DNA of 33,583 nucleotides from JACRJW01 sp964359095. Its GTDB lineage: Bacteria > Patescibacteriota > Patescibacteriia > UBA9934 > GWF2-40-263. The notes below the pieces were generated by a model. That model had not been told where the DNA came from, made no database searches, and saw nothing but the letters and a program-made list of their open reading frames with translations. Shown here in pieces: positions 15,892 through 23,017 of this stretch. The DNA lies in NCBI GenBank assembly GCA_964359095.1, contig CAYHRJ010000006.1, positions 1-33,583 on the forward strand, in the 5' to 3' direction. The translations under genes and the position numbers were made by a program. The first letter of the stretch is position 1. Each line of letters begins with the position of its first letter.

Positions 15892-16173
15892 ATGTATTTT
15901 GTTTATCTCTTGAAATTCTCAACCGGGAAATATTACACAGGGAGCACGCCAGACCTTTCTCGAAGATTGAAACAACATCAAGATGGTTGTGTCGTTTCGA
16001 CGAGACATTATTTGCCAGTGAAGCTCGTGTGGTATGCCGCATTTCCTCATCGACTTCTTGCAAGGCAATTTGAAGCTTACTTAAAGTCTGGCTTAGGACA
16101 GGCGTTCCGTAACAAGAGACTCCTAGATAATAAACTGGAGGGGTCGGATAGTGGTTTATTCCAGCGCACTTGA
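15892..16173 (+). CDS. GIY-YIG nuclease superfamily protein (YhbQ/UPF0213-like)
   Basis: This 93-aa ORF starts MYFVYLLK, where the GIY-type strand reads V-Y-L, and continues with YYTGST for the YIG strand. The conserved arginine is in SRRLKQH, and the FEAYLKSG.G.AF..KRL helix with the metal-binding Glu ends the domain. These are the marks of small stand-alone GIY-YIG proteins, which cut or nick DNA and whose cellular role is poorly known. The last 12 or so codons run into the tRNA-Ser(TGA) gene starting at 16137, beyond the normal end of the domain. No Shine-Dalgarno is seen. The gene fills the space between two tRNA-Ser genes. Confidence 0.85.
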   Translation: MYFVYLLKFSTGKYYTGSTPDLSRRLKQHQDGCVVSTRHYLPVKLVWYAAFPHRLLARQFEAYLKSGLGQAFRNKRLLDNKLEGSDSGLFQRT

Positions 16174-16224
16174 AATGCGCCGTGCCGCAAGGCACCGTGA
16201 GTTCGAATCTCACCCCCTCCGCCA
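16137..16224 (+). tRNA. tRNA-Ser (anticodon TGA)
   Basis: This is an 88-nt class II tRNA. The acceptor stem is GGAGGGG/CCCCTCC with G73 and an encoded CCA. The anticodon stem GCGCA/TGCGC closes loop CTTGAAA (anticodon TGA, codon UCA and relatives). It has a long variable arm with a GTGCC/GGCAC stem and the T-arm GTGAG-TTCGAAT-CTCAC. Its 5' part overlaps the end of the GIY-YIG ORF by 37 nt. Confidence 0.95.
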
Positions 16225-16229
16225 GACTC

Positions 16230-16254
16230 AAAAATCGACGATCGTCGATTTTTT
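16230..16254 (+). terminator. Intrinsic terminator after tRNA-Ser(TGA)
   Basis: A perfect palindrome (arms AAAAATCGACGA and complement) ends in a T6 run, 6 nt past the CCA. It is AT-flanked and symmetric, so it could act in both directions. Confidence 0.85.
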
Positions 16255-16357
16255 GAATTGCCTTCCTCTTTACACCTGCACCTCACAGCTGGCTCTCCTG
16301 TATGGTAGACAACGTTCCCGATTCCCGCCTGCGTTCTACATACGATGCCATTTTTAG

Positions 16358-16366
16358 TGCTATACT
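16358..16366 (+). promoter_or_regulatory. Extended -10 promoter of the small membrane-protein operon
   Basis: TGCTATACT fits the TGn-TATAAT extended -10 pattern. A start would fall near 16373, upstream of a GGCCA-acta-TGGCC hairpin and the short ORF at 16385. No convincing -35 is seen. Confidence 0.5.
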
Positions 16367-16384
16367 TTATTTAATCGGCCAACT

Positions 16385-16411
16385 ATGGCCTTTAAATCAT
16401 CTTACCTATGA
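16385..16411 (+). CDS. Putative 8-aa leader peptide ORF
   Basis: ATG at 16385 to TGA at 16409-16411 encodes MAFKSSYL. Its stop overlaps the start of the next ORF as ATGA (16408-16411), a typical coupling arrangement. A terminator-like hairpin lies 20 nt beyond. There is no proof that it is translated. Confidence 0.3.
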   Translation: MAFKSSYL

Positions 16412-16674
16412 CGACCCCGTCAATAACTCACGCCACTCGAGTTGGCGCTTTTTTTATTGTCCTGTATGCGCTCTGTTTAATTTGGCCGAAGATCTACCCA
16501 TATGGAGCCGACGTGCTCGTACATCATCTCCTTTCGTTGAAATTATTATTCCCGGGATTTCAAGGATACGCCGCTGGAAGTATTCTCTTGGGTGGAGTGT
16601 TGAGTTTCATTTACGGCGCCGTTGGATCGATGCTGTTTCATTCATTTCACAGCGGTTGCTGTAAGTCGAAATAG
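16408..16674 (+). CDS. Small membrane protein, 88 aa, unknown function
   Basis: The ATG at 16408 gives 88 residues with two membrane segments (about 11-29 and 57-77). The C-terminus, SFHSGCCKSK, has a vicinal Cys pair. I do not recognise the family. The gene begins a run of three tightly spaced membrane-protein genes (3 nt to the next) that ends at a terminator facing the copper operon. A longer alternative frame starting at 16302 overlaps the promoter and is less hydrophobic, so I prefer this one. A terminator-like hairpin lies inside its 5' coding region. Confidence 0.6.
   Translation: MTTPSITHATRVGAFFIVLYALCLIWPKIYPYGADVLVHHLLSLKLLFPGFQGYAAGSILLGGVLSFIYGAVGSMLFHSFHSGCCKSK
16431..16456 (+). 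terminator. Terminator-like hairpin in the 5' coding region (attenuator or sRNA end)
   Basis: CGCCAC-TCGA-GT(T)GGCG forms a six-pair stem with one bulge and is followed by C and seven Ts (16449-16455). From the extended -10 at 16358 this would release an RNA of about 84 nt. It may attenuate the operon or end a small RNA, or be a coincidence of codons for Ala-Phe-Phe. Confidence 0.4.
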
Positions 16675-16677
16675 CAT

Positions 16678-16902
16678 ATGAAATTCTCACAAATACTCCA
16701 CGTGATCAGTGTGGCTATGGGCTTGATCGGCATCACCATGTCAGCCTTTGCCGTTCTTGTCTGGCCTTCGGGGACTGTGTGGTTTGGTATGACGAGAGAG
16801 ATCATGCTCCTGTGCGCGATTACGTCTCTTCTTACTGCTATTTGGATTCAGATCGCGACCATCCATCACATGATGCTTGAGAAAAATGGGAAGCTAGTCT
16901 AG
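16678..16902 (+). CDS. Small membrane protein, 74 aa, unknown function
   Basis: This 74-aa product has two predicted membrane helices (about residues 6-28 and 38-60) joined by a WPSGTVWFGMTRE loop, with a short hydrophilic C-terminus (HHMMLEKNGKLV). It starts 3 nt after the previous stop and lies 10 nt before the next start, so the three genes are probably one operon. A single amphipathic HHMM patch follows the second helix. No known family is recognised. Confidence 0.65.
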   Translation: MKFSQILHVISVAMGLIGITMSAFAVLVWPSGTVWFGMTREIMLLCAITSLLTAIWIQIATIHHMMLEKNGKLV

Positions 16903-16912
16903 TAGCGGGAAC

Positions 16913-17686
16913 ATGACTGTCACCTTAATCCTCTTCTCCCTGTTGTTATTCGTCGGTCTCGTCATAACAGAGGAGATCTTCCATCGTTATCCACGATTTT
17001 CGTTGGCATTTTTTTCAATCGCCTTGATCATTCTATTTCCTTGCTGGGTGTTGTTGATCGGGGTCGAAGATTGGTTTGTCTGGGTGAAGGTGCTTTCCAT
17101 CGCAAGCGGAATCATCGTCCTTTCCTTGCTGCGAACCACAAGGCTCGGAAGCAACGCCAAACTTATCCAGTGGACGACGTACGCGTTCCTCGCGGTCAAC
17201 ATCCTTGAGGCGACAGTTCGTGATGTCGTGGTCGGCAACATGGCAAATTACCTCAACGCGGCTGCCGGTTTCTTACTCATAATCACCCTGGAAAAACTCA
17301 GCACCGTTCACGTTGATAAAAAAGGAAGTAACAGAGATTTGCTCTGGAGCGGCATGACGTTGCCCTGGATCGTGGGCTATACGTTATGGAATTGGGTGTT
17401 CATTTACTTGAACTTCGGATTTCAGAGTTCAGTGGCTCACATCGCCGTGCTCGGATCCGCACTCCTCGTCGTTTTCAGGAATAAAGATCGCTGGCTACAG
17501 GCAAGAGCATTCACACTGGGAATGTATTTCATCCTATTTCATTCGCTACCGCACCTCGTTGCTAGCCTTACCATCAATAGATACAGCAGTCAGCTCGGCC
17601 TGCTCATTTCACTGGTACCGTTCGGGTTCATGGTTGGATATGCAATTCTCTTCATGCGTCGAAAATTGTTCGCGCCTCACCCATGA
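16913..17686 (+). CDS. Polytopic membrane protein, 257 aa, unknown function
   Basis: This 257-aa protein has about eight hydrophobic segments spread over its whole length and short polar loops. Possible functional residues include EEIFHRYPR after the first helix and a HSLPHL pair in the second-last helix. I do not recognise the family. The spacing (10 nt from the upstream gene) places it last in a three-gene operon of small membrane proteins, ending at a strong bidirectional terminator. Proximity to the copper genes is suggestive, but those are on the opposite strand. Confidence 0.75.
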   Translation: MTVTLILFSLLLFVGLVITEEIFHRYPRFSLAFFSIALIILFPCWVLLIGVEDWFVWVKVLSIASGIIVLSLLRTTRLGSNAKLIQWTTYAFLAVNILEATVRDVVVGNMANYLNAAAGFLLIITLEKLSTVHVDKKGSNRDLLWSGMTLPWIVGYTLWNWVFIYLNFGFQSSVAHIAVLGSALLVVFRNKDRWLQARAFTLGMYFILFHSLPHLVASLTINRYSSQLGLLISLVPFGFMVGYAILFMRRKLFAPHP

Positions 17687-17716
17687 TCCTCCGTGTCCTT
17701 GTAGAGAATGTCAGAA

Positions 17717-17747
17717 CAGAAAAGCAGCCTTGACGGCTGCTTTTCTG
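17717..17747. terminator. Bidirectional intrinsic terminator
   Basis: A 13-bp perfect stem (CAGAAAAGCAGCC with its complement) closes a 5-nt loop. The A-run and T-run on the two arms make it functional for both converging transcripts, the small membrane operon and the copA operon. Confidence 0.9.
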
Positions 17748-17766
17748 AATCAACGCGCGGTTGTTT

Positions 17767-20646
17767 TTAGCTCGTCGCCATCACGCTTACACGTGCGAGT
17801 AGGATGAACGCGATGGTGAAAGCGCCAGTCATCACGACCGGAGCGAACGTCGAAATCCAGTTGCGACGACCTGGACGGAACCTACGCAGAAGAAGCGAGT
17901 TGGACACGACCGAGACGGAACTGAGCGCCATCGCGAGTCCTGCAAGCTCAGGTCGAAGCACGATGCCAAAACCAATAAATACCCGCGCCGCAATCGGAAT
18001 CCCGATGACGTTGTAAAACAGCGAGAAGAACAAGTTCTGCTTAATCTTTCCTAGCGTCTCGCGGCTGAGCTGGATCGCGGAGACCACATCCTGCAAATCA
18101 CTTTTCATGAGCACGATGCCGCCCGCTTCCATCGCCACGTCCGTGCCGCTGCCCATGGCAATGCCTACGTCTGCCTGTGCGAGCGCGGGAGCGTCGTTCA
18201 AACCATCACCAACCATGGCGATCTTGACGCCGGTTGCTTGGATCTTCTTTACCTCGTTGGCCTTGTCCTCCGGCAGAACTTCAGCGCGAACGTTCTGCTC
18301 CTCAATGCCCGTCTGTCTGGCGATGGCTACGGCGGTACGCATGTTGTCGCCGGTGATCATGTAGACCGCGAGCCCCATGTGTTTGAGCGCGGCGATGGCC
18401 ATCGGCGTCGTCGCCTTGATCGCGTCGGCGACAGCGATGATGCCGAACGCTTCCTTACCGTCAGCAAGTATCATGGCCGTCTTGCCCTCTTCCTCAAGCC
18501 GACGCATCTTGCGTTCCAGTCGACCTGTGTCGATTCCGAGTGTGCCGATGAGTTTGCGATTGCCAAAGTAGTAGGTCACTCCGTTCACATCACCACGCAC
18601 TCCATGTCCAGGAACGGCCTGGAAGTTCGTCACCTGCGCTGACGTGAGGGACTCCTCCTCGACGTAGCGGCAAATTGCCTCGGCGAGCGGATGCTCTGAC
18701 TTCGCCTCAAGTCCTGCGGCGATTTCCATCACCTCATCCTCGTCGTGCGAGCCGATCGGGAACACATCCATGACTTCTGGCTTGCCCTTGGTGAGCGTTC
18801 CTGTCTTATCGAAGACGATTGCACGGATTTTGCACGCCGCTTCGAGCGGTTCGCCGCCTTTGATAAGAATGCCGTTCTGCGCTCCTTTACCTGTCGCAAC
18901 CATGATGGCCGTCGGCGTCGCGAGCCCAAGTGCGCATGGGCACGCGATCACGATAACGGCCGTGAAGGCCATGAGCGCAAAGCTGAGCGTTGAACCGAGA
19001 AAGAAGAACCAAACGAGGAACGTGGCGACTGCGATCAAGATCACCGCTGGAACGAATCGAGCAGAGATACGGTCAGCGAATGCCTGAATTGGTGCGCGCG
19101 AGCCCTGAGCCTCTTCAACGAGCCGAATGATCTGCGCGAGCACTGTTTCCGATCCAACGTTCGTCGCGCTGAATTCGAAGCTGCCATTCTTGTTGATCGT
19201 GGCGCCAATCACCTTGTCGCCAACATGTTTTTCAACTGGGATACTTTCGCCAGTGAGCATCGATTCATCAACGGCGGAGCTTCCGTCCGTGATCACCCCG
19301 TCGACCGGAACCTTTTCTCCAGGACGTACAAGCACGATGTCTCCCTCGACAACGTCGCCAATCGGTACGTCGAACGGCTTGCCGTCGCGCAGAACGCGAG
19401 CAGTCTTTGCCTGCAAATCCATGAGCTTGCGCACGGCGTCGGACGTCTGTCCCTTTGCCTTGCTTTCAAGCCACTTTCCCATGAGCACGAAGGTAATGAG
19501 GAACGCAGCCGTCTCGAAGTACAGCTCCGGAATCTTTTCACCGCCCACGCCAAGAAGCGAATTGTTGGAAACGGCGTACACGACGAAGTTGACAACGCTG
19601 TAGATGAACGCCGCGCTCGTGCCGATGGCAATAAGGCTGTCCATGTTGAATGTTCTCATCCGTAGACTCGACCACATGCCTTTGTAGAACCCCGCGCCGA
19701 GAAAGATTTGTACCGGTGTCGCGAGCGCGAACGATACGATGCCGACGAGCGGCAACAGGAATGCGCGACCTGGCAAGAACAAAAAGAAGTCGAGGAACAT
19801 GAAATACAGCATCGGCAGCGACAGAACGGCACCGATGAGGAATTTCATCCAGTACGATTTAATTTCCTCGTATCGTCGTGCACGATCCTCATCAGGATTT
19901 GCGTTCCCTGCGACTTCAGCTCTATACCCAGCCTTCTTCACCTGCGCGATGATCACCGCCTCGCTCGTCTGGCGCGGGTCGAAGGTGACACGAGCTTTCT
20001 CCGCAGCAAAACTTACTTGCGCGTCCGCAACGCCTGAGAGTTTTTTAATGCTCTTTGTGATAACGCCAGCGCACGACGTGCAATGCATTCCGGAAAGGCG
20101 CAGTGTTGTCTTCTTTTCATTTTCTGATTCACTGGCACGTTTTACTAGGACAGGAGATGCCTTAGCAGGAAGATTGTTTTGCGTCGTTGCTCGCTCGTGG
20201 ATGAGCGACTCGAAGAATCCTGCAATTTTTGGCGCATCCTGTTTGATCCCTGCCGGGAATTCTAGCGTCCCACTTTTCTGCCGAACGATTGCCCCGTGAA
20301 ATTTCGGACGACCGTCGCCTTGAATATCCACAGTCCCTTCGCCACGTGTCTCCGTGAGGTAACGAAAACTGACGCGGTTGCCGTCGTGTTCGACGAGTTC
20401 GATTGGATTTTCTGGCGGCACGGCTTGGTTTGTTTCGGCCATAGCAGCATCTGGCACGGCGTCATATCCAGCCATCTTGATCGCGGCAATGACCGCCTCA
20501 TCCGCTACGTCTCCAGTGACGCGACAGACTCCTTCTTTCGCATCCGTCTTTACGCTCTGCACGCCTGGAAGCCCTCCAACTTCCTCATTGATAAGCGTTT
20601 CGCATGATGCACAGTGCATCCCGGAAACGCGGTATGTTTTTTCCAT
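17767..20646 (-). CDS. copA: Cu(I)-exporting P1B-type ATPase CopA with two HMA domains
   Basis: This 959-aa protein is longer than a usual CopA. Two heavy-metal-binding domains carry GMHCASC (Cys12/Cys15) and GMHCTSC (Cys189/Cys192). They are separated by about 110 residues (about 75-180) containing a beta-rich stretch and no known motif. The ATPase body has the transport motif CPC at 569-571, the phosphorylation motif DKTGT with Asp613, SEHPL and GDGLNDAPAL. Together these indicate a copper- or silver-exporting ATPase in the cytoplasmic membrane. It is last in the minus-strand csoR operon, following the small HMA chaperone by 11 nt. No Shine-Dalgarno is visible. Confidence 0.95.
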   Translation of the reverse strand: MEKTYRVSGMHCASCETLINEEVGGLPGVQSVKTDAKEGVCRVTGDVADEAVIAAIKMAGYDAVPDAAMAETNQAVPPENPIELVEHDGNRVSFRYLTETRGEGTVDIQGDGRPKFHGAIVRQKSGTLEFPAGIKQDAPKIAGFFESLIHERATTQNNLPAKASPVLVKRASESENEKKTTLRLSGMHCTSCAGVITKSIKKLSGVADAQVSFAAEKARVTFDPRQTSEAVIIAQVKKAGYRAEVAGNANPDEDRARRYEEIKSYWMKFLIGAVLSLPMLYFMFLDFFLFLPGRAFLLPLVGIVSFALATPVQIFLGAGFYKGMWSSLRMRTFNMDSLIAIGTSAAFIYSVVNFVVYAVSNNSLLGVGGEKIPELYFETAAFLITFVLMGKWLESKAKGQTSDAVRKLMDLQAKTARVLRDGKPFDVPIGDVVEGDIVLVRPGEKVPVDGVITDGSSAVDESMLTGESIPVEKHVGDKVIGATINKNGSFEFSATNVGSETVLAQIIRLVEEAQGSRAPIQAFADRISARFVPAVILIAVATFLVWFFFLGSTLSFALMAFTAVIVIACPCALGLATPTAIMVATGKGAQNGILIKGGEPLEAACKIRAIVFDKTGTLTKGKPEVMDVFPIGSHDEDEVMEIAAGLEAKSEHPLAEAICRYVEEESLTSAQVTNFQAVPGHGVRGDVNGVTYYFGNRKLIGTLGIDTGRLERKMRRLEEEGKTAMILADGKEAFGIIAVADAIKATTPMAIAALKHMGLAVYMITGDNMRTAVAIARQTGIEEQNVRAEVLPEDKANEVKKIQATGVKIAMVGDGLNDAPALAQADVGIAMGSGTDVAMEAGGIVLMKSDLQDVVSAIQLSRETLGKIKQNLFFSLFYNVIGIPIAARVFIGFGIVLRPELAGLAMALSSVSVVSNSLLLRRFRPGRRNWISTFAPVVMTGAFTIAFILLARVSVMATS

Positions 20647-20657
20647 ATTGAGAAGAA

Positions 20658-20864
20658 TTAGAACGTGACATCGTAGCCTTTGGCTTTCAACGCCATCGCT
20701 ACGTCACTTTGGTTAATCGATTCCTCCGAAACGATCCGTCCGACGCCCATCGACAGATCGACGGTTGCTTCCGTGACTCCTGGGAGCTTGCGAAGCGCCA
20801 TGGTCGACAACTTTACGCAGGCATCACAGGTCAGGTTCGTCATTTTGAATGTAAGTTCAGTCAT
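20658..20864 (-). CDS. Small HMA-domain copper chaperone (CopZ-like)
   Basis: From the ATG at 20864 the product is 68 aa; a TTG at 20879 would overlap the upstream stop. It is a single HMA fold with metal-binding NLTCDACV (Cys13 and Cys16) and the family's spacing to the LPGV..A.VDLSMG strand. Asp-Ala between the cysteines differs from the usual MxCxxC context: Met is replaced by Leu (N-L-T-C). CopZ-like proteins hand Cu(I) to CopA, whose gene is directly downstream. The start lies 4 nt after the stop of the TauE fusion gene. Confidence 0.88.
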   Translation of the reverse strand: MTELTFKMTNLTCDACVKLSTMALRKLPGVTEATVDLSMGVGRIVSEESINQSDVAMALKAKGYDVTF

Positions 20865-20868
20865 ATGG

Positions 20869-22203
20869 TTATTCGACAATAATTGTTCCGCGATACATGC
20901 CCATCGAGCAGGAGTACGGGATCGGACCTTTTACCGTTGGAGTAAATTCGATGATATTTTCTCCCTTCTTCAGGTTCGTACGAATACCAAGCGAGGGCAC
21001 GACGATGCTCGAGGCGCAGGTGAACGAGGACTTGGACGTGATAACCCATCGAACGGGAGTTCCGGCCTTCACGCGCAGGGTGCTCGGGGAATAGCCAGAT
21101 GCGGATTGCGTCATCTCGATCACCTGAACATCTCCTTCATCATCACCTTGATCAACTGGGGTGTAATATATTTCTTCGCCACTAGAAGCAACTGGTAATA
21201 CAGCCATCGCGCTTTGAATGTTATAGATACCGAAGGCAATAACGAGGATACCGACAACTGCGTAGAACATCCGTGCCCGCGCGCCTTTCATGATCGAAGA
21301 CAAGCCGCCGATGCCCAGCAGCGCCGGAGCCGTTCCAAGCGCAAACGCGCCCATGATGATCGCGCCGCTCTTAAAATCTCCTGTGCTGACTGCGTAGAGC
21401 TGCATCGCCTGGGTGAATCCGCACGGCAGGAAGAATGTGAGCGCCCCGGTGAGCATCGATGCCTTATGACTGTATTCCTTCTGGTGCTCGTTGATGCCAA
21501 GAAAACGAGCAATGGAAGACGGCAGAGTGAACGACGTCGCTGAGATGCGCGGCGAGAGGTTCGTGAGCTTCATGCCAAGAATGATCATCACCGCGCCCAC
21601 CGCGAGCGTCAGGAACGCGAGTAGGCCTCCCGAGAGTTGGAGAACTCCGCCGAGCAGGCCAAGCAGACCGCCAAGAAGCGCGTATCCGAGAACGCGGCCG
21701 GCGTTGAAGAAGAGATGCGGTCGAAATTTCTCCCAAGCCGTTGCCTCTGGGTGAAGTTCTGCATGACGAGCGGCGACACCCAGGATGAGTCCACCTACGA
21801 GCGCCATGCAGGTCGAAACGCCTGCAACAAGACCGAGCAATAAAGCGAAGCCAGTTGTGACGTTCTTTTCGTCGAGCGAGAAATCAAGGATTCCTGTGCC
21901 ACGTAAGGCATAATAAAGAATTACGAGAAAGACGGTGCCGAAGATGATATATCGCCAATCCGTCGCATCCTTGGTGATCCAAGGAAGTTTTCCAGGCTCG
22001 CCGACTTCGTATCCAGCCTGTTTCACCGCGTTTATGATTTCTTTCTGACTCGGGATATCCGCGCCGTACTCGATGGTAGCGCGGCCTTTTCGGAAATCCA
22101 CTTTAACTTTTGACACGCCTTGGATACCGCCGATGGCATCCTCAAGGAGCAATTCGCAGGAACGGCAGTGCATGCCGCGAATGAGAACGATTTTTTGATG
22201 CAT
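20869..22203 (-). CDS. HMA - TauE/SafE-like (DsbD_2) membrane - cupredoxin-like fusion protein
   Basis: The ATG at 22203 gives 444 aa; a TTG at 22218 is also in frame. Residues 1-70 are an HMA domain with RGMHCRSC (Cys13/Cys16). After one linker helix, residues about 110-330 form a six-helix TauE/SafE or DsbD_2-like transporter with paired motifs LLGLVAGVSTCMALVGG and FFLPCGFTQAMQLYA. The last about 90 residues form an exported cupredoxin-like domain with a Cys-Ala-Ser-Ser and a C-terminal YSCSMGMYRG ligand loop. Cytosolic metal capture, membrane passage and extracellular copper binding are combined in one chain. It lies in the csoR operon between the secreted 132-aa protein and the copper chaperone. 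Confidence 0.88.
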   Translation of the reverse strand: MHQKIVLIRGMHCRSCELLLEDAIGGIQGVSKVKVDFRKGRATIEYGADIPSQKEIINAVKQAGYEVGEPGKLPWITKDATDWRYIIFGTVFLVILYYALRGTGILDFSLDEKNVTTGFALLLGLVAGVSTCMALVGGLILGVAARHAELHPEATAWEKFRPHLFFNAGRVLGYALLGGLLGLLGGVLQLSGGLLAFLTLAVGAVMIILGMKLTNLSPRISATSFTLPSSIARFLGINEHQKEYSHKASMLTGALTFFLPCGFTQAMQLYAVSTGDFKSGAIIMGAFALGTAPALLGIGGLSSIMKGARARMFYAVVGILVIAFGIYNIQSAMAVLPVASSGEEIYYTPVDQGDDEGDVQVIEMTQSASGYSPSTLRVKAGTPVRWVITSKSSFTCASSIVVPSLGIRTNLKKGENIIEFTPTVKGPIPYSCSMGMYRGTIIVE

Positions 22204-22249
22204 AAGAACAAACGACAAAATTAAAATTGAGTTCTAACTTCGCCGTTTG

Positions 22250-22648
22250 TTATTCACGCTTGAAAATGATTCCGGTCAAGGAAAACTGTTGATGGAGAGA
22301 AATATGGTTCTGGGGAATCAACGTTGTTTCCACATAGTCAGGCCTCCACGTCACCACTGCACGCGGCATATACGCGACAAAGGAAACGACCGACGCTTTT
22401 CCTTGGTCTGGAGTCGTCGCTTCGATGTCGTGCTCCATCCTGACGGTGGCGCAACACCCAAGTTGGGTTCCTTGATCTTGATTTTCGACAACGGCCATCC
22501 TGTGTTCAGTCGAAACATTGGCACTCATCATGGGTTCACCTGTCTCCATCGCCCCGGCCATTGGCACACCAAATAGCATGCTCAAACACACCCCGCTGAG
22601 CGCGACAGGAATAATGAGCAGACGTCCCATGAGAAATGCAAAATCCAT
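22250..22648 (-). CDS. Predicted secreted protein, 132 aa, Met/His/Cys-containing
   Basis: A hydrophobic N-terminus (about residues 4-32, ending near AGAMETGE) looks like a signal peptide or membrane anchor. The remainder is exported and contains MM, HRM, a CC pair in LGCCATV, and several His residues (H in RMEHD and NHISLH). No family is recognised. It is the second gene of the csoR operon, with its ATG 2 nt after the csoR stop, so a role in extracytoplasmic copper handling is plausible. That role is inferred from location and composition only. Confidence 0.7.
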   Translation of the reverse strand: MDFAFLMGRLLIIPVALSGVCLSMLFGVPMAGAMETGEPMMSANVSTEHRMAVVENQDQGTQLGCCATVRMEHDIEATTPDQGKASVVSFVAYMPRAVVTWRPDYVETTLIPQNHISLHQQFSLTGIIFKRE

Positions 22649-22650
22649 AT

Positions 22651-22917
22651 CTATCTTCGCTTAAGCTTATAGACCTTGATGATTTCGTTGACAGCCTTTT
22701 TTTCGTTTCCCTTTTTGATCTGATTGATCGCGCAAGTGCTCAAGTGGTTCTCGAGCAATATGTCCTCGACGCCTGAAAGTGCCTGCTTCACAGCGGACGT
22801 TTGCGTAATGACGTCAATGCAATACGCTCCGCTTGCGATAAGTTCGCGCAGGCCGCGGATCTGCCCCTCGATGATACTGAGACGGCGAAGAAGTTTTTTG
22901 TTGTCTTGTTTATGCAT
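22651..22917 (-). CDS. csoR: CsoR-type copper-sensing repressor
   Basis: The ATG at 22917 gives an 88-aa DUF156/CsoR family protein; upstream in-frame codons are open but cover the operator, so I exclude them. The helical core RLSIIEGQIRGL is typical. The Cu(I) ligand set is present: Cys in AYCIDV, then His and Cys in NHLSTC with the C-x24-H-x3-C spacing of CsoR. CsoR binds operator DNA until Cu(I) releases it. It lies at the head of the minus-strand copper operon and just beside a matching operator shared with the divergent ATPase gene. Confidence 0.93.
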   Translation of the reverse strand: MHKQDNKKLLRRLSIIEGQIRGLRELIASGAYCIDVITQTSAVKQALSGVEDILLENHLSTCAINQIKKGNEKKAVNEIIKVYKLKRR

Positions 22918-22926
22918 AGTCGCTGA

Positions 22927-22960
22927 TGGCACTCTATACCCTCTGGGGGTATAATGCAAG
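22927..22960. promoter_or_regulatory. CsoR operator overlapping divergent promoters
   Basis: TATACCC-tctgg-GGGTATA (22935-22953) is a 7-bp inverted repeat of the form known for CsoR sites. A plus-strand TATAAT (-10) at 22950-22955 and a minus-strand TATAGA (-10) at 22938-22933 with TTGCAT (-35) at 22959-22954 overlap it. CsoR bound here would block both the csoR operon and the CopB-like gene. Confidence 0.8.
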
Positions 22961-23017
22961 AACCTTGCCACATCGCTGTTCACCGTAATAGATGAATCGG
23001 CGGTACAATAGAAACAT

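Noticed and set aside
15725..16231. 168-aa minus-strand ORF across both tRNA-Ser genes
   Set aside because: It runs antisense through two certain tRNA genes and the GIY-YIG gene; its peptide pieces come from tRNA antisense sequence, a known source of false proteins.
16302..16664. 120-aa ORF overlapping the 88-aa membrane protein
   Set aside because: It begins before the extended -10, has less coherent hydrophobic structure, and is out of frame with the better-supported 88-aa product.
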